This document shows, piece after piece, positions 34,642 through 44,776 of a DNA stretch of 64,000 bases. The stretch comes from Bacteroidota bacterium. Its GTDB lineage: Bacteria > Bacteroidota > Bacteroidia > Chitinophagales > Chitinophagaceae. How positions within the stretch are numbered: position 1 is the first letter of the stretch; the number at the start of each line of letters is the position of its first letter. The stretch spans positions 1 through 64,000 of the forward strand of contig VGGU01000002.1 in NCBI GenBank assembly GCA_016868475.1. The letters run 5' to 3'. The position numbers and the translations under genes are program-made. Below the pieces are notes generated by a model. That model had not been told where the DNA came from. It searched no databases and saw only the letters and a list, made by a program, of their open reading frames with translations.

Positions 34642-35682
34642 TTATATTTTTTTTACCTCAAGCAAAGCGCCCACATTGCCCGCACCCGTTTGATTGCTTG
34701 GGATAGCTATTAATAATTTTTCAAGCCCTTCTCGATTTTGCAATGACCGTGCATAAAATTTGTCGTAATACCGTAATAAAATAGCAAAGCTTGCTGTTGT
34801 GTTGTTTTCTTGAAAAAGGTCAATGGATTGTTGAGCTTGTTGATGTCCGAGTTTTTTAGTGATACGCACAATGGCAGCAATAACAGCATCGCGATCAAGT
34901 TGTCCGTATTCTTCCACAATATGCTCAAGTCTTTTTTCAAAAGGAATATCCAAAAAATATACAGGCGATTTTCGCATGGTGGCCCATAGTTCGTTGGGGA
35001 TATTCACGGTTCCTATACGTTGCGATTCGTCCTCCAGCCAAATTGAAGCAGTTTGATTTGTTTGTACGCAATTCTGCAAGGCCTGAGCTAATTTGTTTTC
35101 AAATTGTTCTTGTCCGGGTTGCGGTGGAAGGCCAATATTTCCAAAGGCAGAACCTTTGTGGCCTGCCAGCGCCTCCAGATCTATCACTTGTTGTCTTTCT
35201 TTTTTTACCTGATTCAACAACTCTGTTTTTCCGGAACCGGTATACCCTCCTATCAATTGAAAGGGATAATCTTTTTTAAACTGCGCCAACACCCAGTTAC
35301 GGTAAGCTTTGTATCCTCCGGAAAGCGTATAGATTTTAAATCCAAACAGATCCAACAACCAACTAATGGCAGCGCTTCGCATTCCTCCCCGCCAACAATG
35401 CACCAGCAATATTTTACTTCCATTAGCTATGCGTTCTGCATCCTGTACACGTTGTTTTAGTGTGGGACCAAAAAAATCAAGACCAATTTTGATGGCATCC
35501 TCTCTGCTTTTTTGTTTATAGGTGGTGCCAACAATTTTTCTTTCTTCGTCTGTGAAAAGAGGAAATGAAACTGCGCCCGGTATATGTGCATGTTTAAATT
35601 CGCCAGGGCTTCTCACATCTAAAACAGGATGTAATAAGGCTAAAGAAAGAAATTGTTCGATATCAATCCGCTGCGCCGGCAT
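34642..35682 (-). CDS. mnmH: tRNA 2-selenouridine synthase
   Basis: The 346-residue protein (also called SelU/YbbB) has an N-terminal rhodanese domain with catalytic C96 in HCWRGGMRS. A P-loop domain follows, with GGYTGSGKTEL at 145-155. It replaces the 2-thio group of wobble uridine with selenium, using selenophosphate from the adjacent SelD. The ATG at 35682 is only 2 nt beyond the T-run of the rho terminator, so expression probably needs read-through or a promoter inside the end of rho. Confidence 0.95.
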   Translation of the reverse strand: MPAQRIDIEQFLSLALLHPVLDVRSPGEFKHAHIPGAVSFPLFTDEERKIVGTTYKQKSREDAIKIGLDFFGPTLKQRVQDAERIANGSKILLVHCWRGGMRSAAISWLLDLFGFKIYTLSGGYKAYRNWVLAQFKKDYPFQLIGGYTGSGKTELLNQVKKERQQVIDLEALAGHKGSAFGNIGLPPQPGQEQFENKLAQALQNCVQTNQTASIWLEDESQRIGTVNIPNELWATMRKSPVYFLDIPFEKRLEHIVEEYGQLDRDAVIAAIVRITKKLGHQQAQQSIDLFQENNTTASFAILLRYYDKFYARSLQNREGLEKLLIAIPSNQTGAGNVGALLEVKKI

Positions 35683-35684
35683 AT

Positions 35685-35706
35685 AAAAAAGGGGACCGTG
35701 TCCCCC
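35685..35706 (-). terminator. intrinsic terminator of rho
   Basis: On the minus strand GGGGAC-ACG-GTCCCC is followed immediately by TTTTTT, a textbook rho-independent terminator 8 bases after the rho stop codon. It ends 2 nt before the mnmH start codon. Confidence 0.85.
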
Positions 35707-35713
35707 TATGCGT

Positions 35714-37081
35714 TTATCTATTCATTGAAGCTAAAAACTCTTCATTATTCTTAGTGCCCTTCATTCGATTTTGCAATTCACGCATCGCTTCTTCGGTATT
35801 CATGTCGGTGAGAAAAACACGAAGCAGATTCATGCGTTGCAGTACAGCCGGCTCCAATAGTAAATCATCCCGACGAGTAGACGATGAAGTAAGATCAATT
35901 GCCGGGTAAATGCGCCTGTTGGATAATTTACGATCCAGCTGCAGTTCCATATTACCGGTTCCCTTGAATTCTTCAAAGATCACCTCATCCATTTTACTAC
36001 CGGTATCAACCAGGGCGGTAGCAATAATGGTAAGAGAACCACCATTTTCAATTTTACGAGCCGCGCCAAAAAATTGCTTTGGTTTTTGCATTGCGTTTGC
36101 TTCCACACCACCAGACAACACTTTACCAGAAGCCGGAGCTACGGTGTTATGCGCGCGCGCTAAACGCGTGATAGAGTCTAATAGAATTACTACATCATGT
36201 CCGCACTCTACCAAGCGCTTGGCTTTATTGAGCGCCATGGTGGAAACCTTTACGTGTTTTTCAGCGGGTTCATCAAAAGTTGAAGCAATAACCTCTGCGC
36301 GTACACTTCTTTCCATATCCGTAACCTCCTCAGGTCTTTCATCTACTAGCACCACCATCAAATAACATTCCGGATGATTGGCCGCAATAGCATTGGCTAC
36401 CGCTTTCAGCAACATGGTTTTACCCGTTTTGGGCTGTGCTACGATCAATCCACGCTGGCCTTTACCAATGGGAGTGAACAAATCCATGATACGAGTGGAA
36501 TAGTCGGAAGGAGTGGTAAACAGATTTAATTTTTCGAAAGGGAAAAGTGGTGTCAGGTAATCAAACGGAACACGATCTCTTACTTCGTCGGGGCTTTTTC
36601 CGTTTAGCAGATCAACTTTTATAAGAGCAAAATATTTTTCTCCTTCTTTTGGAGGACGAACGGGGCCATAAACAGTATCTCCACTTTTTAAACCAAAGAT
36701 CTTGATTTGTGAAGGGGAAACATATACGTCGTCGGGAGAGGATAAATAATTGTAATCAGAGGAGCGAAGAAATCCATATCCATCGGGCATCATTTCTAAC
36801 ACCCCTTCGCCCATAATCATACCATCAAATTCGACCGTAAAAACAGGTTCTTTTCGGGGAGCTGGCTGAAATCGTTGTGGAGCATTTTCAACAGGCACTC
36901 CGGGTTCGGGCGTATTTTCTAAAATAGTTTGTGCTAGCAAATCTGTTTTTATAGGAGCCGCCTCTGGCACCATTGCAGGAGCATCGGCGGAGCTTTTCTC
37001 GGGAGATTTTTCTTCAGGTACGTCTTCTTTACGGGGTCTTCCTCTTCTTTTTGGTTTGTTTTCGTCGGTAGAAACTGGCAT
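35714..37081 (-). CDS. rho: transcription termination factor Rho
   Basis: The 455-residue hexameric RNA helicase has an N-terminal extension of about 85 residues, rich in Lys/Arg, Pro and Glu (RRGRPRKED near residue 12), as in many Bacteroidota. The RNA-binding cold-shock domain follows ([15 protein letters not shown], about 115-129). The ATPase domain has Walker [12 protein letters not shown] and the Walker B region [14 protein letters not shown]. It ends transcripts lacking intrinsic terminators. Ironically its own gene ends at a strong intrinsic terminator. Confidence 0.96.
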   Translation of the reverse strand: MPVSTDENKPKRRGRPRKEDVPEEKSPEKSSADAPAMVPEAAPIKTDLLAQTILENTPEPGVPVENAPQRFQPAPRKEPVFTVEFDGMIMGEGVLEMMPDGYGFLRSSDYNYLSSPDDVYVSPSQIKIFGLKSGDTVYGPVRPPKEGEKYFALIKVDLLNGKSPDEVRDRVPFDYLTPLFPFEKLNLFTTPSDYSTRIMDLFTPIGKGQRGLIVAQPKTGKTMLLKAVANAIAANHPECYLMVVLVDERPEEVTDMERSVRAEVIASTFDEPAEKHVKVSTMALNKAKRLVECGHDVVILLDSITRLARAHNTVAPASGKVLSGGVEANAMQKPKQFFGAARKIENGGSLTIIATALVDTGSKMDEVIFEEFKGTGNMELQLDRKLSNRRIYPAIDLTSSSTRRDDLLLEPAVLQRMNLLRVFLTDMNTEEAMRELQNRMKGTKNNEEFLASMNR

Positions 37082-37120
37082 TCTTGTTTTTTTAGTGATT
37101 GAAGTTTGTCGGGGAAAATA

Positions 37121-37137
37121 GAACGAGCAATTCGTTC
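37121..37137. promoter_or_regulatory. inverted repeat in the rho 5' region
   Basis: GAACGA-GCAAT-TCGTTC is a perfect 6-bp inverted repeat with a 5-nt loop, 39 bp upstream of the rho start. It could form a hairpin in the rho leader mRNA. rho genes are often autoregulated in their leader, so this is a plausible element. Confidence 0.3.
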
Positions 37138-37250
37138 GAGGGATAAAAATTAGGTGTTACTATAGGACTTGAAACGATGGCCGCAACGGCCGTTTGCTAC
37201 TGCAATAGTACTGCAAATTCGAGAATCCTAAAAATTTTTTCATTCCCTCT

Positions 37251-37284
37251 TTGTCAGCCACTCTGTGTTCAGGGCTTACCTTTG
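37251..37284 (+). promoter_or_regulatory. promoter of asnS
   Basis: TTG (37251-37253), a 23-bp spacer and TACCTTTG (37277-37284) fit the Bacteroidota pattern TTG-N17-23-TAnnTTTG. The -7 box ends 20 nt before the asnS ATG, which supports the start at 37305. Confidence 0.6.
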
Positions 37285-37304
37285 TTCCTCTAAAGTTTGG
37301 GCAC

Positions 37305-38747
37305 ATGTTTAATAACAGGATCAAGATTAAGGAGTTGTTGGCACAGGAACCCGCGGGTCAGCAGGTTACGGTCATGGGTTGGGTGCGTACTTTTCGCAAC
37401 AATCAATTTATAGCCTTAAACGACGGAAGCACAAATAATAATTTACAAGTGGTGTTGGAATTGGGAAAATTCCCAGAAGAGCTTTTAAAAAGAATTACCA
37501 CATCTGCATCCTTGCGGGCACAGGGTGTTGTAGAACCCTCTCTCGGTAAAGGACAAAAGATGGATCTGAAAGCAACCACAATTGAAATACTAGGCGATTC
37601 CGATGCCGAGAAATATCCGCTTCAACCCAAAAAGCATTCTTTAGAATTTTTAAGAGAAAAAGCACATCTACGTTTTCGTACCAACACCTTTGGAGCAATA
37701 TTTCGTGTAAGACATGCGCTAGCATTTGCTGTACATCAGTTCTTCAATCAAAAAGGGTTTATTTATTTACACACACCCATTATTACCGCCAGTGATGCAG
37801 AAGGCGCGGGTGAAATGTTTAAAGTTACTACCCTGCCCATGGATGGAACTGCACCAAAAAACGAAGAGGGTGCTGTCAATTATAAAGAAGATTTTTTTGG
37901 TCGCGCCACCAATTTAACGGTGAGCGGACAATTGGAGGGCGAACTGGGAGCCACTGCATTTGGAGAAATCTATACGTTTGGTCCTACTTTTCGTGCCGAG
38001 AACAGCAACACGGCCAGACATCTGGCGGAGTTCTGGATGATAGAACCCGAAATGGCATTCTGTGATTTGGAAGACAATATGAATTTGGCCGAAGAGTTTA
38101 TCAAGTATATCATTGGCTATGCCATGCAGCATAACGCAGAAGACCTGCAATTTTTAGATCAGCGCTTAGCTGAAGAAGAAAAACAATTGCCACAGGACAA
38201 GCGAAGCGAAATGGGATTGTTGGACAAACTCAAGTTTGTAGTAGACAATCAATTTGAACGAATCACCTACACGGCAGCAATTGACATCTTGCGAGAGAGC
38301 AACTACAACAAGAAAAAGAAATTTCAATACGAGATCACAGGATGGGGAATGGATTTGCAAAGTGAACACGAGCGTTACCTGGTAGAAAAACATTTTAAGA
38401 AACCCGTAATTCTTTCCAACTATCCGGCCGGCATCAAAGCATTTTATATGCGCCAAAATGAAGACGGCAAAACCGTTGCGGCCATGGACATTCTGGCTCC
38501 CGGCATTGGAGAAATCGTAGGAGGGTCACAGCGTGAGGAAAGAATGGATCGACTAACCACACGTATGAAAGAAATGAATATTCCCGAAGAAGAGCTGTGG
38601 TGGTATTTAGATACTCGCCGATTTGGAACCGTACCGCACGCAGGCTTTGGGTTGGGTTTTGAAAGAATGGTACAATTTGTTACCGGTATGAATAACATAC
38701 GCGATGTGATTGCCTTTCCGCGCACACCGGGAAGCGCAGAATTTTAA
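37305..38747 (+). CDS. asnS: asparaginyl-tRNA synthetase
   Basis: The protein has 480 residues from the ATG at 37305 (MFNNRIK). A longer frame from 37251 would overlap the promoter. The N-terminal OB-fold anticodon domain ([22 protein letters not shown] region) precedes a class II catalytic core. Motif 2 is [21 protein letters not shown] and motif 3 is [10 protein letters not shown]. It charges tRNA-Asn with asparagine. The length is typical of the Bacteroidota enzyme, and DUF3089 is convergent downstream. Confidence 0.95.
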   Translation: MFNNRIKIKELLAQEPAGQQVTVMGWVRTFRNNQFIALNDGSTNNNLQVVLELGKFPEELLKRITTSASLRAQGVVEPSLGKGQKMDLKATTIEILGDSDAEKYPLQPKKHSLEFLREKAHLRFRTNTFGAIFRVRHALAFAVHQFFNQKGFIYLHTPIITASDAEGAGEMFKVTTLPMDGTAPKNEEGAVNYKEDFFGRATNLTVSGQLEGELGATAFGEIYTFGPTFRAENSNTARHLAEFWMIEPEMAFCDLEDNMNLAEEFIKYIIGYAMQHNAEDLQFLDQRLAEEEKQLPQDKRSEMGLLDKLKFVVDNQFERITYTAAIDILRESNYNKKKKFQYEITGWGMDLQSEHERYLVEKHFKKPVILSNYPAGIKAFYMRQNEDGKTVAAMDILAPGIGEIVGGSQREERMDRLTTRMKEMNIPEEELWWYLDTRRFGTVPHAGFGLGFERMVQFVTGMNNIRDVIAFPRTPGSAEF

Positions 38748-38762
38748 TTTTTCCTCAGCATC

Positions 38763-39806
38763 TTATTTTCCCTGCTGAAACCGATGAACACGTGTTGCTA
38801 TATTCTCGCGAACATCAACATAATAAAGATTGATATCACCAACGTGATAATTACTGGTCTTATATAAAAAACTCCAGGGAAACTTTGGCTTTTCGGTAAA
38901 CAAAACACCATGACTGATCTGTGCATCGGCCGGTGTTGGAAATATCTTATTGAAATTAGTAATAATGGCTCCCTTGTTACGCGTTCGTCCTACAAATGTA
39001 TTATCGGTGGTCCAGCTTATAGGATTGGTAACTAATATAGAATCTCCTCTTGCATTTTCTTTGGTAACTCCCGGGGTAAGATACCCTGTTTTAAATGTTC
39101 GCCAACTACATACACAACCAACTTGCTCAGGGGTTGAGCATACCGGAATGCTGGTTAATGCTTTTATATTCAAAGGCCAGCCTACTGCGTAAGCGGCAAC
39201 TAATTGATTTTGCAAAGGCTTACCGTCAAAAAATTCTTTTAATAACCAAATGGCATGGAGTGTGCCTTGACTATGTGCAGCGAGTATAATAGGCCTTCCA
39301 TTATTAAAATGTTCGAGATAATAGATAAATGCAGAACGAACGTCCTGATACGCCAATGCAATGGCCCGACTAGACAGTGACGAATCTACTGCGTAAAAAT
39401 TTTTTATATGTGCTTGTCTGTATCGGGGCGCAAAAACCTGCCCGTATTGATTAAATGCACTAGCCTGAAACAAAATGGTTGAATAATCTGTTTTAGCGTT
39501 TAAATAAGGGTCGTCAATGGCTGCATTGCCTTGGGGAAAATCCTCTTTGTTAGTAAAAGTAGTGGGGTGTACAAAAAACACATCGACGATGGCAACCCTT
39601 TCTTCGTTTCTAAAGGGGGCTGGAATGCTGTCTGATGGGTCTTTTTTCAATGGGTGCGCAGCCCAGTGGTCCAAATTGCTATAATCGGGAACTCCGATAT
39701 CATTACGAAAAGTGTAGCTTTTACTGTAGGACTGGTATTTATCTGCACATCCTTGAATTCCTAAAAAACAGGTAAAAAGCACTAAAAATCGATAAAAATG
39801 GGTCAT
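38763..39806 (-). CDS. DUF3089 family lipoprotein, alpha/beta-hydrolase-like
   Basis: The 347-residue lipoprotein has Cys at 20 (LGIQGC). It contains DVFFVHPTTF, GQVFAPRYRQAH and the nucleophile elbow AHSQGT, all typical of DUF3089. The fold resembles alpha/beta hydrolases, so an esterase or lipase role is plausible. The substrate is unknown and activity is not established for most members. It stands alone between asnS and padR. Confidence 0.82.
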   Translation of the reverse strand: MTHFYRFLVLFTCFLGIQGCADKYQSYSKSYTFRNDIGVPDYSNLDHWAAHPLKKDPSDSIPAPFRNEERVAIVDVFFVHPTTFTNKEDFPQGNAAIDDPYLNAKTDYSTILFQASAFNQYGQVFAPRYRQAHIKNFYAVDSSLSSRAIALAYQDVRSAFIYYLEHFNNGRPIILAAHSQGTLHAIWLLKEFFDGKPLQNQLVAAYAVGWPLNIKALTSIPVCSTPEQVGCVCSWRTFKTGYLTPGVTKENARGDSILVTNPISWTTDNTFVGRTRNKGAIITNFNKIFPTPADAQISHGVLFTEKPKFPWSFLYKTSNYHVGDINLYYVDVRENIATRVHRFQQGK

Positions 39807-39873
39807 AATGCTGCAAATTTCGCCTTAAATATGTTAAAAAGATCAAAATATAGAAAAAACAAAAAAATAATAG

Positions 39874-39892
39874 TACTATGTAATGCATAGTA
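39874..39892. promoter_or_regulatory. probable PadR operator
   Basis: TACTATG-TAATG-CATAGTA is a perfect 7-bp inverted repeat with a 5-bp centre. It lies 14 bp upstream of the padR -7 box, in the -33 region where a repressor would block RNA polymerase. PadR-family regulators commonly bind ATGT/ACAT-type dyads and control their own operon. Confidence 0.55.
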
Positions 39893-39906
39893 TCATACAT
39901 TCACCC

Positions 39907-39914
39907 TATCTTTG
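39907..39914 (+). promoter_or_regulatory. -7 promoter element of padR-pspC
   Basis: TATCTTTG matches TAnnTTTG and ends 23 nt before the padR ATG. The inverted repeat at 39874-39892 overlaps the expected -33 position. Confidence 0.5.
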
Positions 39915-39937
39915 CATAAGCAACTACAAGCTTTAAT

Positions 39938-40279
39938 ATGAATATCGACAACACACAAAGCCAAATGCGGAAGGGGATTTTGGAGTTTTGTATCCTCTCT
40001 GTTATCAAAAGAGGCGAATCCTACCCCGGAGACATAGTGGATGAAATGCGTGCATCAGGGCTTCAGATCCTGGAAGGAACGCTTTATCCGCTTTTGACCC
40101 GACTCAAGAATGCCGAAATGCTCAGTTATCGATGGGTTGAAAGTCCTACGGGCCCCCCACGCAAATATTTTTCACTGACTGAAAAGGGGCAGCTTTTTTA
40201 TCAGGACCTAGGCCGCACCTGGGAGGAACTCTCCTTTGCAGTAAATAAAATTATTAGTCCTAAACCCACTAACCTTTAA
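39938..40279 (+). CDS. PadR family transcriptional regulator
   Basis: The 113-residue winged-helix protein has the PadR core: RKGILEFCILSVI at the start, YPGDIVDEM, LEGTLYPLLTRLKNAEML as the recognition helix region and SPTGPPRKYFSLTEKG as the wing. PadR proteins usually repress their own operon and a neighbouring membrane-protein gene. The partner here, 17 bp downstream, is the PspC protein. The palindrome upstream is the likely operator. Confidence 0.93.
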   Translation: MNIDNTQSQMRKGILEFCILSVIKRGESYPGDIVDEMRASGLQILEGTLYPLLTRLKNAEMLSYRWVESPTGPPRKYFSLTEKGQLFYQDLGRTWEELSFAVNKIISPKPTNL

Positions 40280-40296
40280 TAATAAACAGTTGTAAT

Positions 40297-42366
40297 ATGA
40301 AAAAGATCATCACCATTAATTTAAGCGGACGTGTTCTCCAGATAGAGGAGCCTGCTTATGAACAACTGCAACAATATATTGCCAGCTTGCGCGCTTATTT
40401 CTCAAAAGAAGAAAGCCGCGAAGAGATTATTAATGACATTGAAGGCAGAGTAGCGGAACAGTTCTATAGTTTAATTCAACAAGGGGCTCCTTGTATTACC
40501 GAACAACACCTGAGCGAGATCATTGCTGCTATGGGAAAGCCAGAAGAATTGGCCGATGCAGAAATGGCTGAATCGGCAAACACTCAGGAAGAGCGTCCGT
40601 TGAATAATCAATCAAACCCCAATACCAAAACAAATAAAAGAGAATTTTTTAGAGACGCTAATAATAAAGTGTTGGGTGGAGTGGCTAGCGGAATTGCTAA
40701 TTATATCGGAATCGATCCGGCGATCATCCGCATTTTACTTGTGCTATTTAGCTTTTCGAGTTTTGGTATAATAGCGTTTGGGTATATTCTACTTTGGATA
40801 GTTATTCCGGCCAAAGAACTGGAGGACTATATGGGGCGTAGAATTTACCGCAACCCTGATGATCGGGTTTTTGCGGGTGTGGCTAGTGGAATTGCTGCCT
40901 ACTACAATATAAGCGCACGTAATATTCGCCTGGTGTTTTTAGCCCCCGTGTTATTACAAATATTATTTTCCATATTAAATGTTTTTGATGATTCTGCACT
41001 GGCGGAGCTTATTTTCAATATAAGCTTTGGTTCACTTTTTGGTTTTTCTGTGGTGCTCTATATTATTCTGTGGCTTATTCTTCCAACCGCAGAAACCCCG
41101 TATCAAAAAATGGAAATGCGTGGGGAAACTATCAATCTGGAAAAAATTCGTCAGTATGTAAGCGAGGGGGGCGTCAATAAAAAAATGGAAGAATGGGGGA
41201 AAGACGTTGAGTTAACCGCAAAGCAATTATCTGCAAGGGTTGAAGCACTGGCAATGGAAGCCAAACAAAAAAGCAGCGGATCTAAGCTACTCCGCATTGT
41301 TGGTTTATTTTTTAAAGTAATTTTTGTTTTCGTTTTCGGAGGCATTGCTATTGTATTATTGATAGCACTCCTGGCGCTATTGTTTGGAGGAGTTGTTTCC
41401 TGGCCCTTACAACATTATATATGGAGTTCTTCGCAACAGCAAGTATTGGCCTGGGCAACCTTTGCCTTGTTTTTACTAGTGCCTGTAATTGGTTTTATCA
41501 TTTGGTTGACTCGTCGATTGATCAACACAAAAACCGGGCACACCTATTTGAGCTGGACTTTTGGCGGACTCTGGGCCTTAGGTTGGGTTGCATTAACACT
41601 GTTTGCAGCCAGCATATCAAAGGATTTTAGTTATAAATCAAAAAAAATAGAAAACATTGCAATGCCTTCCGCCTCGGCTACTAAAATGTTGGTTACGGTT
41701 ACAGAGCCCGAGTTGGAGTACAGCGGAAGTTTTAGCTGGATCGACGGAGATCCAACCGGCTGGGATTTAACTAAGGACACATTAAAACTCTCGAATATTT
41801 TGATAAAAGTTGAACCCAGTGGTGATACCACTTATCAGCTGCAAGTGGTTCGGATGGCAAATGGAAAGGACCAACAAGACGCTGGTGATCGGGCTGATTT
41901 GATCAATTATCACGTTGTTGCAAATCCCGTTGGTGAACAACAGACCTTGGTAGATTTGGGTAATAGCTACGCCATACCCGCCATGTCAAAATACAGAGGC
42001 CAACAAGTAAAAATCATTATTCGAGTTCCGATAGGGGGTAAGATTAATTTTGACAAATCAGTTAGATCAAAACTCTCTTCATTTGAGATAAAAATCCGAC
42101 ACCGAAACGATAACAGATACGATCGATATGATTGGGAAGAACATGATTTCCGATATCGTTCCAACATTGATTATATCATGGGGGCAGATGGAGAGCTCAA
42201 GGCGTCCAGTGAGTTAGATTCCGGAGGAGAAACTCTGAACTTGGAATCGAAGCCTCCTGCGCCACCAACTCCGGATACACAAAAGAAAGCTATGTTATTA
42301 CCCCCAAACAAGATTTATCCTATTGAAGCATGCGGCCCCTCCCTATTAAGACTTCTTTTGAGATAG
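40297..42366 (+). CDS. PspC-domain membrane protein (two PspC domains)
   Basis: The 689-residue protein has a cytoplasmic N-terminal part (about 1-110). Two PspC domains follow, at about 113-172 (VLGGVASGIANYIGI) and 180-255 (VFAGVASGIAAYYNI), each with hydrophobic helices. A coiled helical linker and three more membrane segments (about 340-445) come next, and a C-terminal soluble domain starts at about 450. PspC proteins sense or protect against envelope stress. The pairing with a PadR regulator is common in Bacteroidota. Confidence 0.88.
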   Translation: MKKIITINLSGRVLQIEEPAYEQLQQYIASLRAYFSKEESREEIINDIEGRVAEQFYSLIQQGAPCITEQHLSEIIAAMGKPEELADAEMAESANTQEERPLNNQSNPNTKTNKREFFRDANNKVLGGVASGIANYIGIDPAIIRILLVLFSFSSFGIIAFGYILLWIVIPAKELEDYMGRRIYRNPDDRVFAGVASGIAAYYNISARNIRLVFLAPVLLQILFSILNVFDDSALAELIFNISFGSLFGFSVVLYIILWLILPTAETPYQKMEMRGETINLEKIRQYVSEGGVNKKMEEWGKDVELTAKQLSARVEALAMEAKQKSSGSKLLRIVGLFFKVIFVFVFGGIAIVLLIALLALLFGGVVSWPLQHYIWSSSQQQVLAWATFALFLLVPVIGFIIWLTRRLINTKTGHTYLSWTFGGLWALGWVALTLFAASISKDFSYKSKKIENIAMPSASATKMLVTVTEPELEYSGSFSWIDGDPTGWDLTKDTLKLSNILIKVEPSGDTTYQLQVVRMANGKDQQDAGDRADLINYHVVANPVGEQQTLVDLGNSYAIPAMSKYRGQQVKIIIRVPIGGKINFDKSVRSKLSSFEIKIRHRNDNRYDRYDWEEHDFRYRSNIDYIMGADGELKASSELDSGGETLNLESKPPAPPTPDTQKKAMLLPPNKIYPIEACGPSLLRLLLR

Positions 42367-42385
42367 ACCGACAGATGCTTTGACT

Positions 42386-42393
42386 TACATTTG
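42386..42393 (+). promoter_or_regulatory. -7 promoter element of gcvT
   Basis: TACATTTG matches TAnnTTTG and ends 18 nt before the gcvT ATG. A TTTG at 42357-42360 lies 25 bp upstream, slightly farther than usual. Confidence 0.45.
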
Positions 42394-42411
42394 TGTTCTT
42401 AAAAATGACAA

Positions 42412-43503
42412 ATGTCTGTCAGGAACACGCCCTTTTTTCAAAAACACCAGGAATTAGGAGCCAAGATGGCTCCCTTTGCTGGTTATAATATGCCCATATC
42501 CTATTCCGGAATAAATGACGAGCACCAAACAGTAAGAAAGAACGCCGGCGTATTTGATATTAGCCATATGGGCGAATTTATTCTAAAAGGACCCCAGGCA
42601 CTTGATCTAATACAGCGCGTTACCAGCAACGATGCTTCCAAGTTGACCAATGGCAAGGCGCAATACAGTTGTTTTCCAAATGACAAAGGAGGCATTGTGG
42701 ACGATATATTAGTGTATTGCCTGGAAGAGAACAAGGTATATATGCTGGTAGTTAATGCTTCCAATATTGAAAAGGATTGGAATTGGATTCAGCAATTCAA
42801 TTCAGCAAATGTGGAAATGCATAATATATCTGACAAAACCTGCTTGTTAGCGGTACAGGGTCCAAATGCAACACGCATCTTACAGCCGTTAACCGAAATG
42901 GACTTGTTGAATCTTGGGTATTACACATTTGCAAAAGGAAAATTTGCGGGGGTTGACAATGTGTTAATCAGCGCAACTGGATATACGGGCGCGGGGGGTG
43001 TAGAGATTTACTTTGAAAACAAAAACGGGCATGCTGAAAAAATTTGGGATGCCATATTTGAAATTGGAGCACCACAAGGGCTCAAACCAATAGGGTTGGG
43101 CGCACGCGATACACTTCGATTAGAGATGGGATTCTGTTTGTATGGGAATGATATTGACAACACCACTTCACCATTGGAAGCCGGACTAGGTTGGATTGTT
43201 AAGTTTTCAAAACCCTTCACCAACGCCACTGCACTGGCTGCACAAAAAGCTGCGGGTCTGCAACGGAAGCTGGTGGGTTTTGAAATGATCGACAAGGGAA
43301 TTCCGCGTCATGGCTATGAAATAAAAAATCAAGACGGACAAGTAATTGGAGTAATCACTTCAGGAACGCAATCGCCGAGTTTAAACAAGGCAATCGGAAT
43401 GGGATATTTGCAATCGGATCATTCCACACTGGACGCCATTGTTTATATACAGGTTAGAGATAAACAGTTAAAAGCAAAAGTTGTCAAAGTACCTTTTATT
43501 TAA
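42412..43503 (+). CDS. gcvT: aminomethyltransferase (glycine cleavage T protein)
   Basis: The 363-residue, tetrahydrofolate-dependent T-protein of the glycine cleavage system releases ammonia and forms methylene-THF. Family blocks are visible: [11 protein letters not shown] near residue 45, the [14 protein letters not shown] segment near 190 and [15 protein letters not shown] near 235, with the C-terminal barrel ([21 protein letters not shown]-like). gcvP and gcvH are not adjacent. An SRPBCC gene follows after 2 bp. Confidence 0.94.
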   Translation: MSVRNTPFFQKHQELGAKMAPFAGYNMPISYSGINDEHQTVRKNAGVFDISHMGEFILKGPQALDLIQRVTSNDASKLTNGKAQYSCFPNDKGGIVDDILVYCLEENKVYMLVVNASNIEKDWNWIQQFNSANVEMHNISDKTCLLAVQGPNATRILQPLTEMDLLNLGYYTFAKGKFAGVDNVLISATGYTGAGGVEIYFENKNGHAEKIWDAIFEIGAPQGLKPIGLGARDTLRLEMGFCLYGNDIDNTTSPLEAGLGWIVKFSKPFTNATALAAQKAAGLQRKLVGFEMIDKGIPRHGYEIKNQDGQVIGVITSGTQSPSLNKAIGMGYLQSDHSTLDAIVYIQVRDKQLKAKVVKVPFI

Positions 43504-43505
43504 GT

Positions 43506-43982
43506 ATGCCTACGATTCACCTGACTACGTTTATTGCTGCACCGGCCAATATTGTATTTGACCTGAGCCGACACGTAAGCGTGCACAAAGAAGCATACGT
43601 GAGGCACAAAACAGAAGCAGTTGCAGGAACTCGGTTTGGCTTAATGGAAAAGGGAGAAACAATTACCTGGAAATCCTTTCACCTTTATAAAGAGCGGTTG
43701 CAACGTGTCAAAATTGTAGAAATGATCAAACCTGAAATGTATGTGGAGGTTCAGCTACAAGGAGATTTGACCATGTTCAGGCACGAACATCACTTCAAGC
43801 CCATTGATAATGGTATGCTGATGATAGACTTGCTAACCTATGAATTTCCTTATGGGCAACTGGGGCGTTTATTTAACACTGTTTATTTCAATCAATACAT
43901 GGAAAAATATCTTCAGCAAAAAAATATGTTTATTAAAAAGTATGCTGAAACGGATCGCTGGAAAAAACTCCTACTTCGATAA
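43506..43982 (+). CDS. SRPBCC (START-like) ligand-binding family protein
   Basis: The 158-residue protein has a typical SRPBCC opening (TFIAAPANIVFDLSRHVSVHKE). The pattern of curved beta-sheet strands ends in a long C-terminal helix (about 120-150). Such proteins bind hydrophobic ligands or act as cyclases, and no ligand can be named. It is translated just after gcvT (2-bp gap) and is probably co-transcribed. Confidence 0.8.
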   Translation: MPTIHLTTFIAAPANIVFDLSRHVSVHKEAYVRHKTEAVAGTRFGLMEKGETITWKSFHLYKERLQRVKIVEMIKPEMYVEVQLQGDLTMFRHEHHFKPIDNGMLMIDLLTYEFPYGQLGRLFNTVYFNQYMEKYLQQKNMFIKKYAETDRWKKLLLR

Positions 43983-44023
43983 AAACACTTTCCACTCACT
44001 GCTCTTGTTTGTGGAATTAATTC

Positions 44024-44031
44024 TAAATTTG
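44024..44031 (+). promoter_or_regulatory. -7 promoter element of comB
   Basis: TAAATTTG matches TAnnTTTG and ends 16 nt before the comB ATG at 44048. TTG at 44005-44007 lies 16 bp upstream, one base short of the usual range. Confidence 0.45.
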
Positions 44032-44047
44032 CGCACGCCAATCAAAC

Positions 44048-44776
44048 ATGTCTACTAAGCCAGTACTTTATACCTCTCTTTCACCCGCCCTTCTGCACCT
44101 TTATGACTTAAGCAATAGCGTAGTTGTGATCATTGATGTGTTTCGAGCAACGTCAACGATTGCTGCTGCGCTGCATAATGGAGCTCGGGCAGTAATTCCT
44201 GTAGATTCTGTTCCCAAAGCAATAGAAATGGGAAAAAACATCGATGGAATTGTAGCGGGAGAACGTGATGGTTTGATTGCTGAAGGTTTGCAACACGGAA
44301 ATTCGCCATTGGAATATTCGCGAAACTTTATTGAAAATCGCAATTTGGTTTTAACCACCACCAACGGTACTCGTTTGCTTCAAATGGCATTGGACAGAAA
44401 CGCCTCTACAATTATTTCCGGAAGTTTTCCCAACCTATCTGCTGTTTGTTCTTTTTTAATCAATGAGGGGAAAAACGTGGTATTGGGTTGTGCAGGTTGG
44501 AAAGACCGATTTAATTTAGAAGACACGCTTTTTGCAGGAGCGGTAATTGAACAAGTTCAGGAGCATTTTTCCATTCATTGTGACAGCTCATTGATGGCTA
44601 CTACGCTTTACCAAAAGTATGCCAATGATTTATTAGGATTTGCCCCACAGCTAACGCACTATCATCGCTTGGTGAAACGAATTGGGCTGATCAAGGATAT
44701 TGAATTTTGTCTGACTCCCGATGTAGCTAATGTGCTGCCTGTTTATCAGGACGGGAAGCTAGTTGTAAAAAAATAA
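44048..44776 (+). CDS. comB: 2-phosphosulfolactate phosphatase family protein
   Basis: The 242-residue protein has the ComB signature IDVFRATSTIAAAL near residue 29, then GERDG, TTNGTRLL and GCAGWKDRFNLEDTLFAGAV. In coenzyme M synthesis ComB dephosphorylates phosphosulfolactate. In Bacteroidota the pathway beyond this step is usually missing, so the enzyme probably supplies sulfolactate for other uses or acts on another phosphate. It stands alone. Confidence 0.88.
   Translation: MSTKPVLYTSLSPALLHLYDLSNSVVVIIDVFRATSTIAAALHNGARAVIPVDSVPKAIEMGKNIDGIVAGERDGLIAEGLQHGNSPLEYSRNFIENRNLVLTTTNGTRLLQMALDRNASTIISGSFPNLSAVCSFLINEGKNVVLGCAGWKDRFNLEDTLFAGAVIEQVQEHFSIHCDSSLMATTLYQKYANDLLGFAPQLTHYHRLVKRIGLIKDIEFCLTPDVANVLPVYQDGKLVVKK

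Noticed and set aside
37198-37216. Direct repeat TACTGCAA x2 between rho and asnS
   Set aside because: Only two short copies 11 bp apart with no known regulator; too weak to call a site.
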